Part shown: positions 1-8,645 of the stretch, piece by piece | Layout of the letters: the number at the start of each line of letters is the position of its first letter | Numbering within the stretch: the first letter of the stretch is position 1 | Assembly (NCBI RefSeq): GCF_902477725.1 | Contig: NZ_CABSIF010000007.1 | Location: forward strand, 62,001-126,000 | Origin: an uncultured Desulfovibrio sp. | GTDB taxonomy: Bacteria; Desulfobacterota; Desulfovibrionia; Desulfovibrionales; Desulfovibrionaceae | Length of the DNA stretch: 64,000 nucleotides | Direction: 5' to 3' | The notes under the pieces: generated by a model | The model's input: only the letters and a program-made list of their open reading frames with translations | Databases searched by the model: none | Told to the model about the DNA's origin: nothing | Program-made: the position numbers and the translations under genes

Positions 1-305
1 AACTGGCCAGCACCAACGTGAGTATTTCAACCGCGTGGAAGACCACCACCAACCAGACCATCGGCCAGTACTATGCCAGCCTGGTTACGACCGTGGGCGC
101 TGATACCCGCCTTGCCAAAACAAATTCGGAATACCACAAGGCCCTCACCAGCGACCTTTCCGAGCAGGTTAGTTCTGCTTCTGGCGTCAACCTTGACGAA
201 GAAATGGCCAACCTGATCAAATACCAGCACTCCTACACGGCAGCGGCAAAATTGATAACCACCGCCGACCAGATGCTGCAAACCCTTCTTGGGCTTAAGC
301 AATAG
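1..305 (+). CDS. flgK: Flagellar hook-associated protein 1 FlgK, C-terminal end (partial)
   Basis: The open frame runs in from the left edge and stops with TAG at 303-305, so only about 100 C-terminal residues are present. The end is typical of FlgK: the motif NLDEEMANLIKYQHSYTAAA, followed by a helix ending in QMLQTLLGLKQ, which is the conserved coiled-coil tail shared by axial flagellar proteins. FlgK forms the first hook-filament junction zone outside the cell. flgL begins 9 bases downstream, the usual flgK-flgL order. An internal GTG at 18 is not taken as the start because the frame is open upstream of it. Confidence 0.93.
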   Translation, partial: LASTNVSISTAWKTTTNQTIGQYYASLVTTVGADTRLAKTNSEYHKALTSDLSEQVSSASGVNLDEEMANLIKYQHSYTAAAKLITTADQMLQTLLGLKQ

Positions 306-314
306 GAGCCCGAC

Positions 315-1844
315 ATGGCTATACGCGTTACGCAAAATACCATGTACGACAAAATGACGAGCCAGATGCAGAAAAGTCTGGCCGCCTACATGGAAAGCAA
401 CGAGCAAGGTTCTTCGCAAAAAAAGATCAACAGGCCATCGGATGATCCTGCTGGCACATACCGCGTCCTGGTGACCCGCAATGACATCAGCGCCACCACC
501 CAGTACCAGAGCAATGTGGATACGGCCAAGGGCTGGCTGTCGCTTGCCGACAACGTGCTTGGCACACAGCTGAGCAACTCGCTGACAAGCCTTAAAGCTC
601 TGGCTGAGCAAGCCTCTACTGGTACCTATTCGGCAGAGAACCGCAAACAGATCGCGGATCAGGCCCGTCAGATATTTGGCCAGATGCTCAATCTTTCCAA
701 CACCCAGTACGAGGGCAACAGCATTTTTGCCGGTCAGCGTTATGACGGCAACGCCTTTGAGGAAGGGTTGGCCCTGACCAGTGCCGACACCAACTGGGAT
801 ACGGCCATTCAGGCCGGGGACTATACGATCCAGGGTGCGTCCAGCAAATCCATGATGGTCCAGTTTACCAGCACCGGGACGCTTGATGGCGGGGCGCAGA
901 CTTTCCGCTGGTCCAACGATGGCGGCACCACCTGGAGCACGGGCACTACGGCTGGCAGAACCCTGACTGCCAACGGTGTAACCGTCACCATGAAGAACGA
1001 TATGGCAGTTACCGCAGCCGATACAAGCGCCGGGGCAGGATCAAAGAACGGTACGCTGGTCTACATCCGTCCCACGGCCGTCTATCAGGGTGACGACAAT
1101 GATCCGCCGCCGACGATGACTGTTATGGGCGGGCCCGCCAATCTGACGACATCCGCCGCCGGATCTTTTGGCGGCAACGTGCTGTTGCGTATGGACAACA
1201 ACGCCAACCTTTCCTTGACGGGCAGTACGGTCAACTATTCGTACAGCACTGACAGCGGATCAACCTGGGTAGCGGCAACTGCCACCACTGATGGTTCAAA
1301 CAAGCTTCGGCTGCTCGTGCCAAGCGGGTATGTGGATATGGATGCCACAACGGTAGCTGGCAACACCGTAAACGCTGGCACGCAGATTCTTGTGCACCCT
1401 GACCGCGCCGATCTGAATCTTGAAATCATGAAAGGTTCGTATATTTCGGTAAACAACGTGGGCAAGGATATCTTTGGCGGATACTACGAAGGCAAGCCAG
1501 CCCTGCCGGGTTCGACAAACCTGTTTGACATGGTGGGCGAATTCGTCAGCTATTGCGAAAATAACAATCAGGAAGGCTGCCAGCAGACGCTCGCAAAAAT
1601 TGCCACTGTGCAGCAGAATGTGCTCACCCAGACAGCCCGCATTGGCGGGCTTGAAAATCGGGTGTCAACTGCCAGCGATGTGCTCAGCTTTCAAAAGCTA
1701 GACCAGCAGGAACGATTGAGCTATACTGAAGACGTAGACCTGACCGAGTTGCTGACAAAGCTGACCCGGCAACAGTTGACGTATCAGACAGTGCTTCAGT
1801 CTTCTTCAAAGATAATGCAGATGAGCCTGGCCAGTTATCTCTGA
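315..1844 (+). CDS. flgL: Flagellar hook-associated protein 3 FlgL (hook-filament junction)
   Basis: The protein has 509 residues. The N-terminus (IRVTQNTMYDKM, then KKINRPSDDPAGTYRVL) is the flagellin-like D0/D1 helix of FlgL, and the C-terminus (LTRQQLTYQTVLQSSSKIMQ) is the matching D0 helix. Between them, about residues 150-380 form a Thr/Ser/Gly-rich insertion that is probably a surface-exposed domain; enteric FlgL has only about 320 residues. It acts outside the cell, joining the hook to the filament. The ATG follows the ribosome site TAGGAG by 6 bases. It is cotranscribed with flgK and probably with csrA-fliW. Confidence 0.93.
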   Translation: MAIRVTQNTMYDKMTSQMQKSLAAYMESNEQGSSQKKINRPSDDPAGTYRVLVTRNDISATTQYQSNVDTAKGWLSLADNVLGTQLSNSLTSLKALAEQASTGTYSAENRKQIADQARQIFGQMLNLSNTQYEGNSIFAGQRYDGNAFEEGLALTSADTNWDTAIQAGDYTIQGASSKSMMVQFTSTGTLDGGAQTFRWSNDGGTTWSTGTTAGRTLTANGVTVTMKNDMAVTAADTSAGAGSKNGTLVYIRPTAVYQGDDNDPPPTMTVMGGPANLTTSAAGSFGGNVLLRMDNNANLSLTGSTVNYSYSTDSGSTWVAATATTDGSNKLRLLVPSGYVDMDATTVAGNTVNAGTQILVHPDRADLNLEIMKGSYISVNNVGKDIFGGYYEGKPALPGSTNLFDMVGEFVSYCENNNQEGCQQTLAKIATVQQNVLTQTARIGGLENRVSTASDVLSFQKLDQQERLSYTEDVDLTELLTKLTRQQLTYQTVLQSSSKIMQMSLASYL

Positions 1845-1939
1845 TGCCGAGTAGCGGCGGATTTTGCCGCCTGATGCCGGGCAGACATAAACGCTGCCCG
1901 GGAGCGGTTCATGCAACGATATAATTAACGGAAGCACCT

Positions 1940-2176
1940 ATGCTCATATTGACGCGACGCCCAGGAGAAAGCCTATATCTGGGCGAAAATATACGCATAA
2001 CTATCCTGGGCATGCAGGGTAAACAGGTCAAACTGGGCCTGGAAGTACCCGATGACACCACGGTATACCGCGAAGAAGTTTACAAGCGGGTTGTTGAGGA
2101 AAACCGGCGCGCCCTTGAAACCAGTAATAACGACCTCATGGTGGCTGCTGAACTATGGCACGAAACAAAGAAATAG
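1940..2176 (+). CDS. csrA: Translational regulator CsrA
   Basis: This 78-residue protein starts MLILTRRPGESLYLG and contains the core IRITILGMQGKQVKLGLEVP, the classic five-strand CsrA fold with the conserved RNA-contacting residues (Leu4, Arg6, Arg7 side, then GIxAP-like end). CsrA binds GGA-containing hairpins in mRNA leaders and blocks translation, here most likely of flagellin. It lies downstream of flgL and its last 22 bases overlap the start of fliW in another frame, so the two are translationally coupled. The C-terminal tail (residues 60-78) is longer than in E. coli. Confidence 0.97.
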   Translation: MLILTRRPGESLYLGENIRITILGMQGKQVKLGLEVPDDTTVYREEVYKRVVEENRRALETSNNDLMVAAELWHETKK

Positions 2177-2691
2177 AAATCGACACCCGTCTTGGACGCC
2201 GTTGTATCGATACGGATAAGGTTGTGCACTTTCCCCGTGGGCTGGCCGGGTTTGAAAACGAGCGGGATTTTATCCTGCTTCAGATCCGACCTGAAGCGCC
2301 CTTGCTTATTTTGCAGAGCGTGAATACCCCGGTAGTGGGCCTGTTGGTTGCCGATCCATACAGTTTTTTTGACAAATCCTACGCACCCCAGGTGGGAGAT
2401 GCCGAAAGGCAGTTGCTCCATATCGAGAGCCTTGAGCAGGCAGCCGTGCTGGTGACGGTTTCCATTCCTGCGGGCGCGCCCGAGCAGGCTGCGCTTAATC
2501 TCACCGGCCCCATTGTCATCAACTATGAGGCCCGCGTGGGTTTGCAGGTGCCGCAGTGCGGCGAAGGATTGCAGCAGGTGAACCTGCACTCGCTCAAACC
2601 TGTTGAAGAAAAACAGGATGCGGAAACCACTCTTGCTGATGGTGCCAACCCTCAGGAATGTTGCTGCGCCAAGGCCACACCCACGGAATAA
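2155..2691 (+). CDS. fliW: Flagellar assembly factor FliW (CsrA antagonist)
   Basis: The 178-residue protein has the FliW hallmarks FPRGLAGFENERDFIL near residues 27-42, the stretch LLVADPYSFF, and ANLTGPIVIN-like sequence (NLTGPIVINYEARVGLQV). FliW sequesters CsrA and also binds flagellin, so that free flagellin releases CsrA to repress further flagellin translation. The start overlaps csrA by 22 bases. The last about 30 residues, including CCC near the end, extend beyond the usual FliW core. A strong terminator follows at 2717. Confidence 0.95.
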   Translation: MARNKEIEIDTRLGRRCIDTDKVVHFPRGLAGFENERDFILLQIRPEAPLLILQSVNTPVVGLLVADPYSFFDKSYAPQVGDAERQLLHIESLEQAAVLVTVSIPAGAPEQAALNLTGPIVINYEARVGLQVPQCGEGLQQVNLHSLKPVEEKQDAETTLADGANPQECCCAKATPTE

Positions 2692-2716
2692 CGCGTCACT
2701 TTTTTATGCCACGTTG

Positions 2717-2748
2717 ACCCGGCTGTTGTGAAACAGCCGGGTTTTTTT
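2717..2748 (+). terminator. Rho-independent terminator after fliW
   Basis: A perfect 11-bp stem (2717-2727 with 2732-2742), loop GTGA, is followed directly by a run of seven T. It closes the flgKL-csrA-fliW transcript. Confidence 0.93.
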
Positions 2749-2911
2749 GTATGGCAACTTCGGCTGGGGGGGCGTACTTGTGCATTGTTCACAGGCTTTG
2801 CCTGCTGTCATAGGAAAATAATTTTGTAACAATATGTATTTAATGAGTTTAGTGTTGCTTTGTCATGATGAAATTGTTAGTGGAAAAAACAGCGGTGGTG
2901 AAATTAATAAC

Positions 2912-2940
2912 TTGCATGCTGTTTGATAAGGTGCTAGATT
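2912..2940 (+). promoter_or_regulatory. Candidate sigma-70 promoter for an intergenic RNA
   Basis: TTGCAT at 2912-2917, a 17-base spacer and TAGATT at 2935-2940 fit a housekeeping promoter. No protein-coding start follows on this strand before the strong hairpin at 3151, so the predicted product would be an RNA. Confidence 0.4.
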
Positions 2941-2945
2941 GAGCG

Positions 2946-3196
2946 CACAAACAGTCTAGGAAAGACCCAGTTAGCTTTGGAAACGTTAATTGATCGGCCT
3001 CATAACAGCCTGTAAAAATTACAGATGGCAACCCTCGGCAAAATCCGCAGACCCCTTCTGCGAATCCGTACCCCTTAACGGAACAGTTTTGCCTGCCTCT
3101 GCGTCCGTGCCGCTCTCTCCTCGCCTGGCGGAGCGGTAAACAGGACAATGTTGGCCCGGCGGCATACCACAGATGCCGCCGGGCCAAAATGTTTTT
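2946..3196 (+). ncRNA. Candidate small RNA with repeated C-rich hairpin loops
   Basis: Between the candidate promoter at 2912 and a terminator-like hairpin at 3151-3187 lie about 250 bases without a convincing gene. The stretch folds locally into a row of small hairpins: CTGTAA/TTACAG near 3012-3027, CGCAG/CTGCG around 3045-3062 with the loop ACCCCTT, CCGT/ACGG around 3067-3082 with ACCCCTTA inside, and CCGCTC/GAGCGG around 3109-3135 with CTCCTC inside. Repeated C/T-rich loops resemble anti-Shine-Dalgarno loops of known C-rich small RNAs. It matches no RNA family I recognise (not 6S, SRP, RNase P or tmRNA). The case rests on layout only. Confidence 0.35.
3151..3196 (+). terminator. Strong hairpin, probable terminator of the intergenic RNA
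   Basis: A perfect 15-bp GC-rich stem pairs 3151-3165 with 3173-3187, loop ACCACAG. It is followed by AATGTTTTT, an imperfect but usable T tract at 3192-3196. No T tract lies on the other side, so the plus strand is favoured. Confidence 0.6.
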
Positions 3197-3449
3197 CCCG
3201 CCAAAGCAAAAGGTTGTCCACACCAAAAAAGTTTGCCGCACGCTTGCATGAGCGTATTGCTCAGCTTTGTTTCTGTGCTGTTGCACATATATCAGTCGCA
3301 GATATGGAGTGCGGATATTTGCTATTTTGCACCGCAGAAGATACTTGCCAAGTATACGGTAGATGTCCGGTTGCTGGCAGATTGAACGTGACACACAAAA
3401 TCACACTGCGGCGCAATCCACTGCGGCCCACTACAGGGATAGTACATTG

Positions 3450-3779
3450 ATGATCAAGACGTTCGCGCTTTTTGTGGCCACGGCCCTGGCAGAGATAACA
3501 GGGTGCTACCTGCCCTGGCTGTGGCTGCGCAAAGGCGGCTCTGCCTGGCTGTTGGTGCCCGCCTGCCTGAGTCTTGCGGTGTTTGCCTGGTTGCTGACCC
3601 TGCACCCCGCAGCCAGTGGCAGGGTCTATGCCGCCTATGGCTGCGTATATGTGGTTACAGCCCTCTTGTGGCTGCGCCTGGTTGACGGTGTACCGCTGGC
3701 CAGCACAGATATCTTGGGCGGTGCGGTGGCTCTGCTGGGCATGGGCATTATTGTTTCCGGCTGGAGAACCGCCGCTTGA
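3450..3779 (+). CDS. ynfA: YnfA/UPF0060 family small membrane protein
   Basis: This 109-residue, four-helix membrane protein starts MIKTFALFVATALAEITGCY and has the family motifs GCYLPWLWLRKGGSAW, GRVYAAYGCVYV and the end GMGIIVSGW. YnfA proteins are related to small multidrug resistance (SMR) transporters; the physiological substrate is not settled. The start was set at this ATG because the upstream in-frame sequence is not YnfA-like; AGGGA lies nearby. It is a single gene between the intergenic RNA candidate and a bidirectional terminator. Confidence 0.9.
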   Translation: MIKTFALFVATALAEITGCYLPWLWLRKGGSAWLLVPACLSLAVFAWLLTLHPAASGRVYAAYGCVYVVTALLWLRLVDGVPLASTDILGGAVALLGMGIIVSGWRTAA

Positions 3780-3805
3780 AGGCTCGAATCCTCGGCCACA
3801 AATGC

Positions 3806-3834
3806 AAAAAGCCGGGTGCAAACCCGGCTTTTTT
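3806..3834. terminator. Bidirectional terminator between ynfA and dnaJ
   Basis: The stem GCCGGGT/ACCCGGC (3811-3817 with 3822-3828) has five A before it and six T after it, so it can end both the plus-strand ynfA transcript and the minus-strand rpoZ-dnaJ transcript. Confidence 0.9.
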
Positions 3835-3857
3835 ACGCTCAATACTGAGTGGAATGT

Positions 3858-4964
3858 TTAGTCGATGCCCATGGCCTTGCTGATTTTTTTTGCGGCCTTT
3901 TTGACCTTTTCCAGGGGGCTTTTTTCCGCCGCTGCCTCAAATTCGCGCAGCAGTTCTTCCTGCTTGGCAGAAAGGCGGGTGGGGGTAAGCACTTTCACCT
4001 CCACCAGCAGATCGCCGCGCGAACGACGTCCGGGGTAGGGCATCCCCTCTCCGGAAACGCGCAGCAGGGTGCCGCTCTGAATACCCTTGGGGATTTCCAG
4101 CGGCAGATTGCCGTCAAGGCCGGGAACTTCTGCCCGATGGCCCAGAGCCGCCTGCACAAAGCTGATCTCGAGGGCGTAAATAAGGTCTTGTCCCTGACGC
4201 TGCCAGCGTTTGTCCTGCTCAACGGTGAGCACAACATAGAGATCGCCAGCCGGGCCGCCGTGGACACCGGGCTCACCCTCGCCGCGAACACGCAGGCGGG
4301 TGCCGCTGTCCACACCGGCAGGCACGCGCACCACAAGTTCGCGGGTGTCTGTGGTGATGCCTTCGCCCTTGCACTTGGGGCAGGGCTTGGTGATGACTCG
4401 GCCCGAACCCTGACAGGAGGGACAGGGCATGGATATCTGGAAAAATCCTTGCGACCGGCGCACCTGGCCGCTGCCGCCGCACTGGCGGCATGTTTCCGCC
4501 TTGCTGCCGGGGGCCGCGCCGCTGCCGTTGCATTCGGAGCAGGTAACGTGCTTGGGCAGGGAGATGCTGATCTCGTCGCCCTTGGCGGCCTGTGCAAAGG
4601 TGATGGTCAGGTTGTAGCGCAGGTCAGCTCCGGCCATGGGCCTGGGGCCGCGCGTTGCGGTAGAAAAGCCAAAAAGATCGCCGAAGATATCGCTGAAATG
4701 CGCAAAAATATCATCGTTGCTGCCAAAACCACCCGTGCCGCCCTGAACGCCAGCGCGCCCAAAACGATCATAGCGCGCGCGCTTTTCAGGGTCGCGCAGC
4801 ACGTCATACGCTTCGGCGGCTTCCTTGAACTTTTGTTCGGCCTCGGCATTGTCGGGGTTGTGGTCAGGGTGATACTTCAAGGCCAGCTTACGGTAGGCCC
4901 GTTTTATTTCGTCATCTTCGGCGCTGCGGCTTACGCCCAGCACTTCGTAGTAATCGAGCTCCAT
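3858..4964 (-). CDS. dnaJ: Molecular chaperone DnaJ (type I Hsp40)
   Basis: About 368 residues. The N-terminal J domain (MELDYYEVLGVSRSAEDDEI, HPD in KYHPDHNPDN) is followed by a Gly/Phe-rich stretch, four CxxCxGxG zinc motifs (CSECNGSG, CRQCGGSG, CPSCQGSG, CPKCKGEG) and the C-terminal substrate-binding domain. It delivers unfolded clients to DnaK and stimulates its ATPase. The frame is open to an earlier GTG at 4979, but the ATG at 4964 begins the conserved J domain. It sits downstream of rpoZ, while dnaK lies 10 kb away, so dnaK-dnaJ are not adjacent here. Confidence 0.95.
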   Translation of the reverse strand: MELDYYEVLGVSRSAEDDEIKRAYRKLALKYHPDHNPDNAEAEQKFKEAAEAYDVLRDPEKRARYDRFGRAGVQGGTGGFGSNDDIFAHFSDIFGDLFGFSTATRGPRPMAGADLRYNLTITFAQAAKGDEISISLPKHVTCSECNGSGAAPGSKAETCRQCGGSGQVRRSQGFFQISMPCPSCQGSGRVITKPCPKCKGEGITTDTRELVVRVPAGVDSGTRLRVRGEGEPGVHGGPAGDLYVVLTVEQDKRWQRQGQDLIYALEISFVQAALGHRAEVPGLDGNLPLEIPKGIQSGTLLRVSGEGMPYPGRRSRGDLLVEVKVLTPTRLSAKQEELLREFEAAAEKSPLEKVKKAAKKISKAMGID

Positions 4965-5018
4965 CGTAGTTCCGGTCACTGTGCGGCTTGTGCGCCTGTG
5001 CTAAAGGTTGTACATAAA

Positions 5019-5048
5019 CGCGGCGGCTCCCCTGGGGAAGCCGCCGCG
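5019..5048 (-). terminator. GC-rich hairpin between rpoZ and dnaJ
   Basis: A 10-bp stem (5019-5028 with 5039-5048) carries an inner CCC/GGG extension. On the minus strand it follows the rpoZ stop by about 20 bases, with only TTTA behind it. It is a weak terminator or a transcript-stabilising hairpin. Confidence 0.5.
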
Positions 5049-5070
5049 CGGACAATGTGTCCCCAAAAGG

Positions 5071-5307
5071 CTATTCCTCTGCGGCGGCCGCGTTATGGCC
5101 GGGCAGGGGGTTGTAAAGACTGTCGTCATCAGGCAGAACCTTTCCGGCGGCAATTTCGCGCAGGGCGGTTACGGCCTCTTTGTTGCGGGATTCTACCAGC
5201 GGTTCATAGCCTTCGCGGTACTGGTGCACACGCTTGATAGCCATCTGCACCAACAGAAAACGGTTGTCTACGCGCTGCTGACAATCTTCCACGGTAATGC
5301 GGGCCAT
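5071..5307 (-). CDS. rpoZ: DNA-directed RNA polymerase omega subunit
   Basis: The 78-residue protein starts MARITVEDCQQRVDNRF, the conserved omega N-terminus, followed by LVQMAIKRVHQYREG and SRNKEAVTALREIAAGKV. Omega helps fold and assemble the beta-prime subunit. The start at 5307 is chosen because GGAGG lies 4 bases upstream and the family begins here; in-frame sequence further upstream is not omega-like. Confidence 0.96.
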   Translation of the reverse strand: MARITVEDCQQRVDNRFLLVQMAIKRVHQYREGYEPLVESRNKEAVTALREIAAGKVLPDDDSLYNPLPGHNAAAAEE

Positions 5308-5566
5308 GCTGCCTCCGTAAGTGCGCGGCTGAAACGCCGCATTCCGGGCCGCCACGGGCAACCCGGTTGATAAATAATACCGCCCGACCATTTGTAAAGG
5401 CCGGGCGTGTGCAAACGCCTTGGTGCAGGATTCCCCTGCTGAAATAAGAATTGATATATGTCGTCCGCTGTGCTGTCAATAGGGCTGCTGAAGCGGCAGC
5501 CAGTGCGGAACAACAAGCATCCTGAAAGTTGACGGGTTTGCCGGAAACAAGTTTACGGAAAAAATT

Positions 5567-6370
5567 ATGAGCAGAGAAAAAAGATCATTCGCGCAGGAAA
5601 CCTGTGTTAAAAGCGCGGGCAAGGCCATGCAAAAGACCGGCATGCTCTGGCCTGGATGCCGTGTGGCCGTTGCCGTTTCAGGCGGTGTGGACAGTTTTGT
5701 GCTGCTGCAAAGCCTTAAAATTCGCCAAGGAATCGTACCTTTTCACTTTGAAATCATGGCGATCCACCTCAACCCCGGCTTTGACGAGCAGAGCCACGCG
5801 ACTCTTTTGCCCTGGCTGGCCAAGCGGGGCATACCTGGTCACATAGAAATGACAACCTATGGGCCGGACGCGCATTCAGAAAAAAACCTACGCAGGTCGG
5901 CCTGTTTCCGCTGCTCCTGGCTGCGGCGCAAGCGCCTTTTTGAGTTGTGCGCCCAGTATGGCGTGACCCACCTCGCGCTTGGGCACAATGCGGACGATCT
6001 GGTGCAGACGTTTTTCATGAATCTGAGCCGCAATGGGCGCGTGGACGGCATGAGCATGAATGAATCGTTTTTTGGCGGCGGCCTGCAACTGATACGCCCA
6101 CTGCTGCTGGTGGAAAAAAAGTTTATCCTCAAGGCCGCCAAGCAGTGGGAACTGCCCATATGGGCCAATGCCTGCCCCTCGGCGGGCAATACCGCCCGCA
6201 GTTCCATGGGGGAAACCCTGCAACACCTGTATGGGGTATCCAAAGATTCGCGCCGGTGCATTTTTAATGGTTTGACTCGCTGGCAGCTTGAAAAAAACAG
6301 CGCGGCTGCGGGCTTGAGCGATGAGCCGTCCCAGCCGGACGCCGATGCGCGTGACGGCGTTGCGGATTGA
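5567..6370 (+). CDS. TtcA-like tRNA 2-thiolation / PP-loop ATPase
   Basis: The 267-residue protein has the PP-loop SGGVDS (residues 38-43), GHNADD (139-144), a CxxC pair at Cys113/Cys116 (CFRC) and a third cysteine at 203 (NACPS). The PP-loop plus three cysteines that hold an Fe-S cluster is the pattern of TtcA, which makes 2-thiocytidine at position 32 of tRNA. The family has several subgroups, so a related sulfur-transfer role is possible. It is divergent from rpoZ; the M23 peptidase gene follows 35 bases later. Confidence 0.82.
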   Translation: MSREKRSFAQETCVKSAGKAMQKTGMLWPGCRVAVAVSGGVDSFVLLQSLKIRQGIVPFHFEIMAIHLNPGFDEQSHATLLPWLAKRGIPGHIEMTTYGPDAHSEKNLRRSACFRCSWLRRKRLFELCAQYGVTHLALGHNADDLVQTFFMNLSRNGRVDGMSMNESFFGGGLQLIRPLLLVEKKFILKAAKQWELPIWANACPSAGNTARSSMGETLQHLYGVSKDSRRCIFNGLTRWQLEKNSAAAGLSDEPSQPDADARDGVAD

Positions 6371-6405
6371 CACAGGCCGTATCCCGGCTCTAGAGTGTTA
6401 GCCCA

Positions 6406-7305
6406 ATGCTGTTCGGCAAATATCACATAGTCATCTTCACTGAAGGTCGTAGCGGCAGCCGCAACCTGCGCATGCGCGGCTGGTTTGGCTTTATTGCCTG
6501 TGTGCTGGTGCTGGCCCTTGTGGCCTGCAATGTCTGGCTGCTGCGCAGTTGGCTTGAAACCCGGCATCTGGGCGACGACCTGCGCAATGCAGACAAAACC
6601 ATTGAAGAACAGCGCCGCCAGCTTGTGAATCTGGTTGAGCGCATTTCTGTTGTGGGGCATGATCTGGAGCGGGTGCAGAGCTTCGACTCCAAGCTGCGCA
6701 TCATGATGAATATGGAGAAAGATCCCACGGAGGCCGGTTCCATCGGCGACAGACCGGGGGATTTTTCGCGTACCTATCTGCCCTTGCATCGGCAGGAACT
6801 TGCCGCCCGCAAGATGCTTGAGTTCCTTACCCGACTCTCTGAATCCGTGCGGCTTGAAGAAGTGCGCCAGCAGGACTTGCTGCTGGCACTGCGCGAAAAC
6901 CGCGATGCCCTTTCTTCCATGCCGACCATCTGGCCTGTGGTGGGTTTTGTTTCTTCCAGTTTTGGCTGGCGCTCGGCACCATTTGGCGGGCGGGGGCAGT
7001 TCCACAAGGGCCTGGACATCACCAACCGCATCGGTACGCCCATCATGGCTCCAGCCCAGGGCATGGTGACCCTCTCGGGGCGCGATGGCGCGTATGGTTT
7101 CAGTGTTGAAATCAACCACGGCAGCGGCATTGTCACCAAATACGGGCACATGCAACGTTGCGCAGTGCAGGAAGGCCAGTGGGTCAAGCGTGGCGAAATT
7201 GTGGGCTATGTGGGCATGAGTGGCCGCACCACCGGGCCGCATCTGCACTACGAGGTGCGCCTTAACGGAGTGCCGGTTGACCCCATGCGCTATATTCTGG
7301 AGTAG
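6406..7305 (+). CDS. M23 family (LytM-type) peptidoglycan endopeptidase
   Basis: The 299-residue protein has a short cytoplasmic N-terminus, one membrane anchor (about residues 27-47), a coiled-coil stretch (about 55-100, 125-170) and a C-terminal LytM domain. Zinc-binding residues are visible: His200 and Asp204 in HKGLD, and His279/His281 in GPHLHYE, with His248 in YGHM as the extra active-site histidine. All are present, so the enzyme is probably active on cross-links in the periplasm or serves as a division-type activator. The coiled coil plus LytM layout resembles EnvC/NlpD-like and MepM-like proteins. Confidence 0.9.
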   Translation: MLFGKYHIVIFTEGRSGSRNLRMRGWFGFIACVLVLALVACNVWLLRSWLETRHLGDDLRNADKTIEEQRRQLVNLVERISVVGHDLERVQSFDSKLRIMMNMEKDPTEAGSIGDRPGDFSRTYLPLHRQELAARKMLEFLTRLSESVRLEEVRQQDLLLALRENRDALSSMPTIWPVVGFVSSSFGWRSAPFGGRGQFHKGLDITNRIGTPIMAPAQGMVTLSGRDGAYGFSVEINHGSGIVTKYGHMQRCAVQEGQWVKRGEIVGYVGMSGRTTGPHLHYEVRLNGVPVDPMRYILE

Positions 7306-7790
7306 GCCCGACCATTTCCGATTGTTCGTTTTTGCATCATGAACCCGCCGCGCGCATCCATAAACGGTTTGCGGCGGCGGGCGCAAGCAATGGGGAAGAT
7401 ACGGCACCATGCGCAAGCACCACAAAATTTCTGGCAGGCCTACTAGCTGCGCGCACCGCATGCCCCGGTATGCTGGCCTGCGTGGCGGTTTCTGCCAATA
7501 TCTGTCGGATGCTTGCGCGGCATTTTCGTGGTTGCAGATGTTGACTGCTGACATGCTTGCAGTCATGGGCGCGGGCATGACCTGACGTGCGGACTCTGTG
7601 GGGCAGGTTGTCTCGCTACGTGCCGCTGGTCGGGCTTTCCGCTGATTCCACTCTCCCGATCAATTAAGCTCAGGCGCTCCCCCTCCACAATCCAGGTTTC
7701 GCATCCCGAATGCGGAACCATTTTTTATTTTTAAGGGTTGAATGCGCGCTTTGCGCTTATGCAGGATCACTATTTTTTGTGGAGAGGCAT
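7306..7790. other. 485-bp intergenic stretch without recognised gene
   Basis: No convincing coding region, hairpin terminator or RNA family was seen. The last 90 bases are AT-richer and presumably hold the promoter of the binding-protein gene; GGAGAGG precedes its ATG. Confidence 0.5.
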
Positions 7791-8645
7791 ATGGAAACTA
7801 CCGAAAAAGGACGGCGCAATTTCCTCAAATCCCTGGCGCTGGGGGCAGCGGGCGCTGCCATGCTGACGCCGCAAACCGCCAATGCGGCGGAGGGCGGCAC
7901 CTTGCAGGTATGGTCGTGCGGCGGCCTTGCCGAAGCCATGATGCCTGCGCATGAGGCCTATCAGCAGCAATCGGGCGTCAAGGTTGTCTACACAGGTGCC
8001 TTTGCCGCGGCCTTGGGCAAATCCCTGCTGACTGGCGGCGGGCAGACGGAGGTCTTTGCCGGGCGCGTCCTGGCTCTGGCCCAGAATCTGCGCAAGGCTG
8101 GCAAGATGGTCAATTTCAGGCCCTTGTGTTTTACCAGCTACGTCATCGCGGTTCCCAAGGGCAATCCCGCCAAGATCAACGATATTGAAGACCTGACGCG
8201 CCCCGGCGTGCGGGTTTCCATGGCGCGGGATGCTTCCGCTCCTGGTGGACAGGCGGTTATGGGCATCCTCAAGGCTGCGGACATCACGCCCAAGGTACTT
8301 GCCAACGTGCCCGAGCAGGGCAGTTGCGTGCAGCGTTCTGTGGAAAGCGTTGCCGAGGGTAAGGCTGACGCCATGATTGTGGAGCGGCGCATCACCCGCA
8401 TGACGCGGTTTGCTGATCGGCTGGACTTGGTGGAAATTCCCGAACGGTTTTTCCCCGCCGGACCGCTGACTTTTACCGTGGGTATGATGGCCAACGCGAC
8501 TGATCCGGCAAAGGCCGCAGCCTATATGGACTGGATTACCAGTGCGCAAGGGCAGGCCTTTTTTGAAGCGGCGGGTTTTATCCCCGCCATTTCGCCCAAG
8601 GGCATGGAACTTGTGGAAAAGCTGGGGGTAAAGGATGTTGCATGA
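7791..8645 (+). CDS. Tat-exported ModA-like substrate-binding protein
   Basis: The 284-residue protein starts METTEKGRRNFLKSLALG, with a twin-arginine signal (GRRNFLK, residues 7-13) ending near TANAA (29-33). The mature part resembles the periplasmic binding proteins for molybdate, tungstate or related anions (TLQVWSCGGLAEAM, then MGILKAADI, ADAMIVERR, YMDWITSAQGQ). Export by the Tat route implies folding, perhaps with a cofactor, before export. The next gene overlaps by 11 bases and encodes a membrane ferredoxin; no ABC permease or ATPase is nearby. The start at 7791 fits GGAGAGG 5 bases upstream. Confidence 0.78.
   Translation: METTEKGRRNFLKSLALGAAGAAMLTPQTANAAEGGTLQVWSCGGLAEAMMPAHEAYQQQSGVKVVYTGAFAAALGKSLLTGGGQTEVFAGRVLALAQNLRKAGKMVNFRPLCFTSYVIAVPKGNPAKINDIEDLTRPGVRVSMARDASAPGGQAVMGILKAADITPKVLANVPEQGSCVQRSVESVAEGKADAMIVERRITRMTRFADRLDLVEIPERFFPAGPLTFTVGMMANATDPAKAAAYMDWITSAQGQAFFEAAGFIPAISPKGMELVEKLGVKDVA

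Noticed and set aside
3775..3805. tRNA-like GGCTCGAATCC near the end of ynfA
   Set aside because: The supposed T arm does not pair and no anticodon or acceptor stem can be built upstream, which is ynfA coding sequence.
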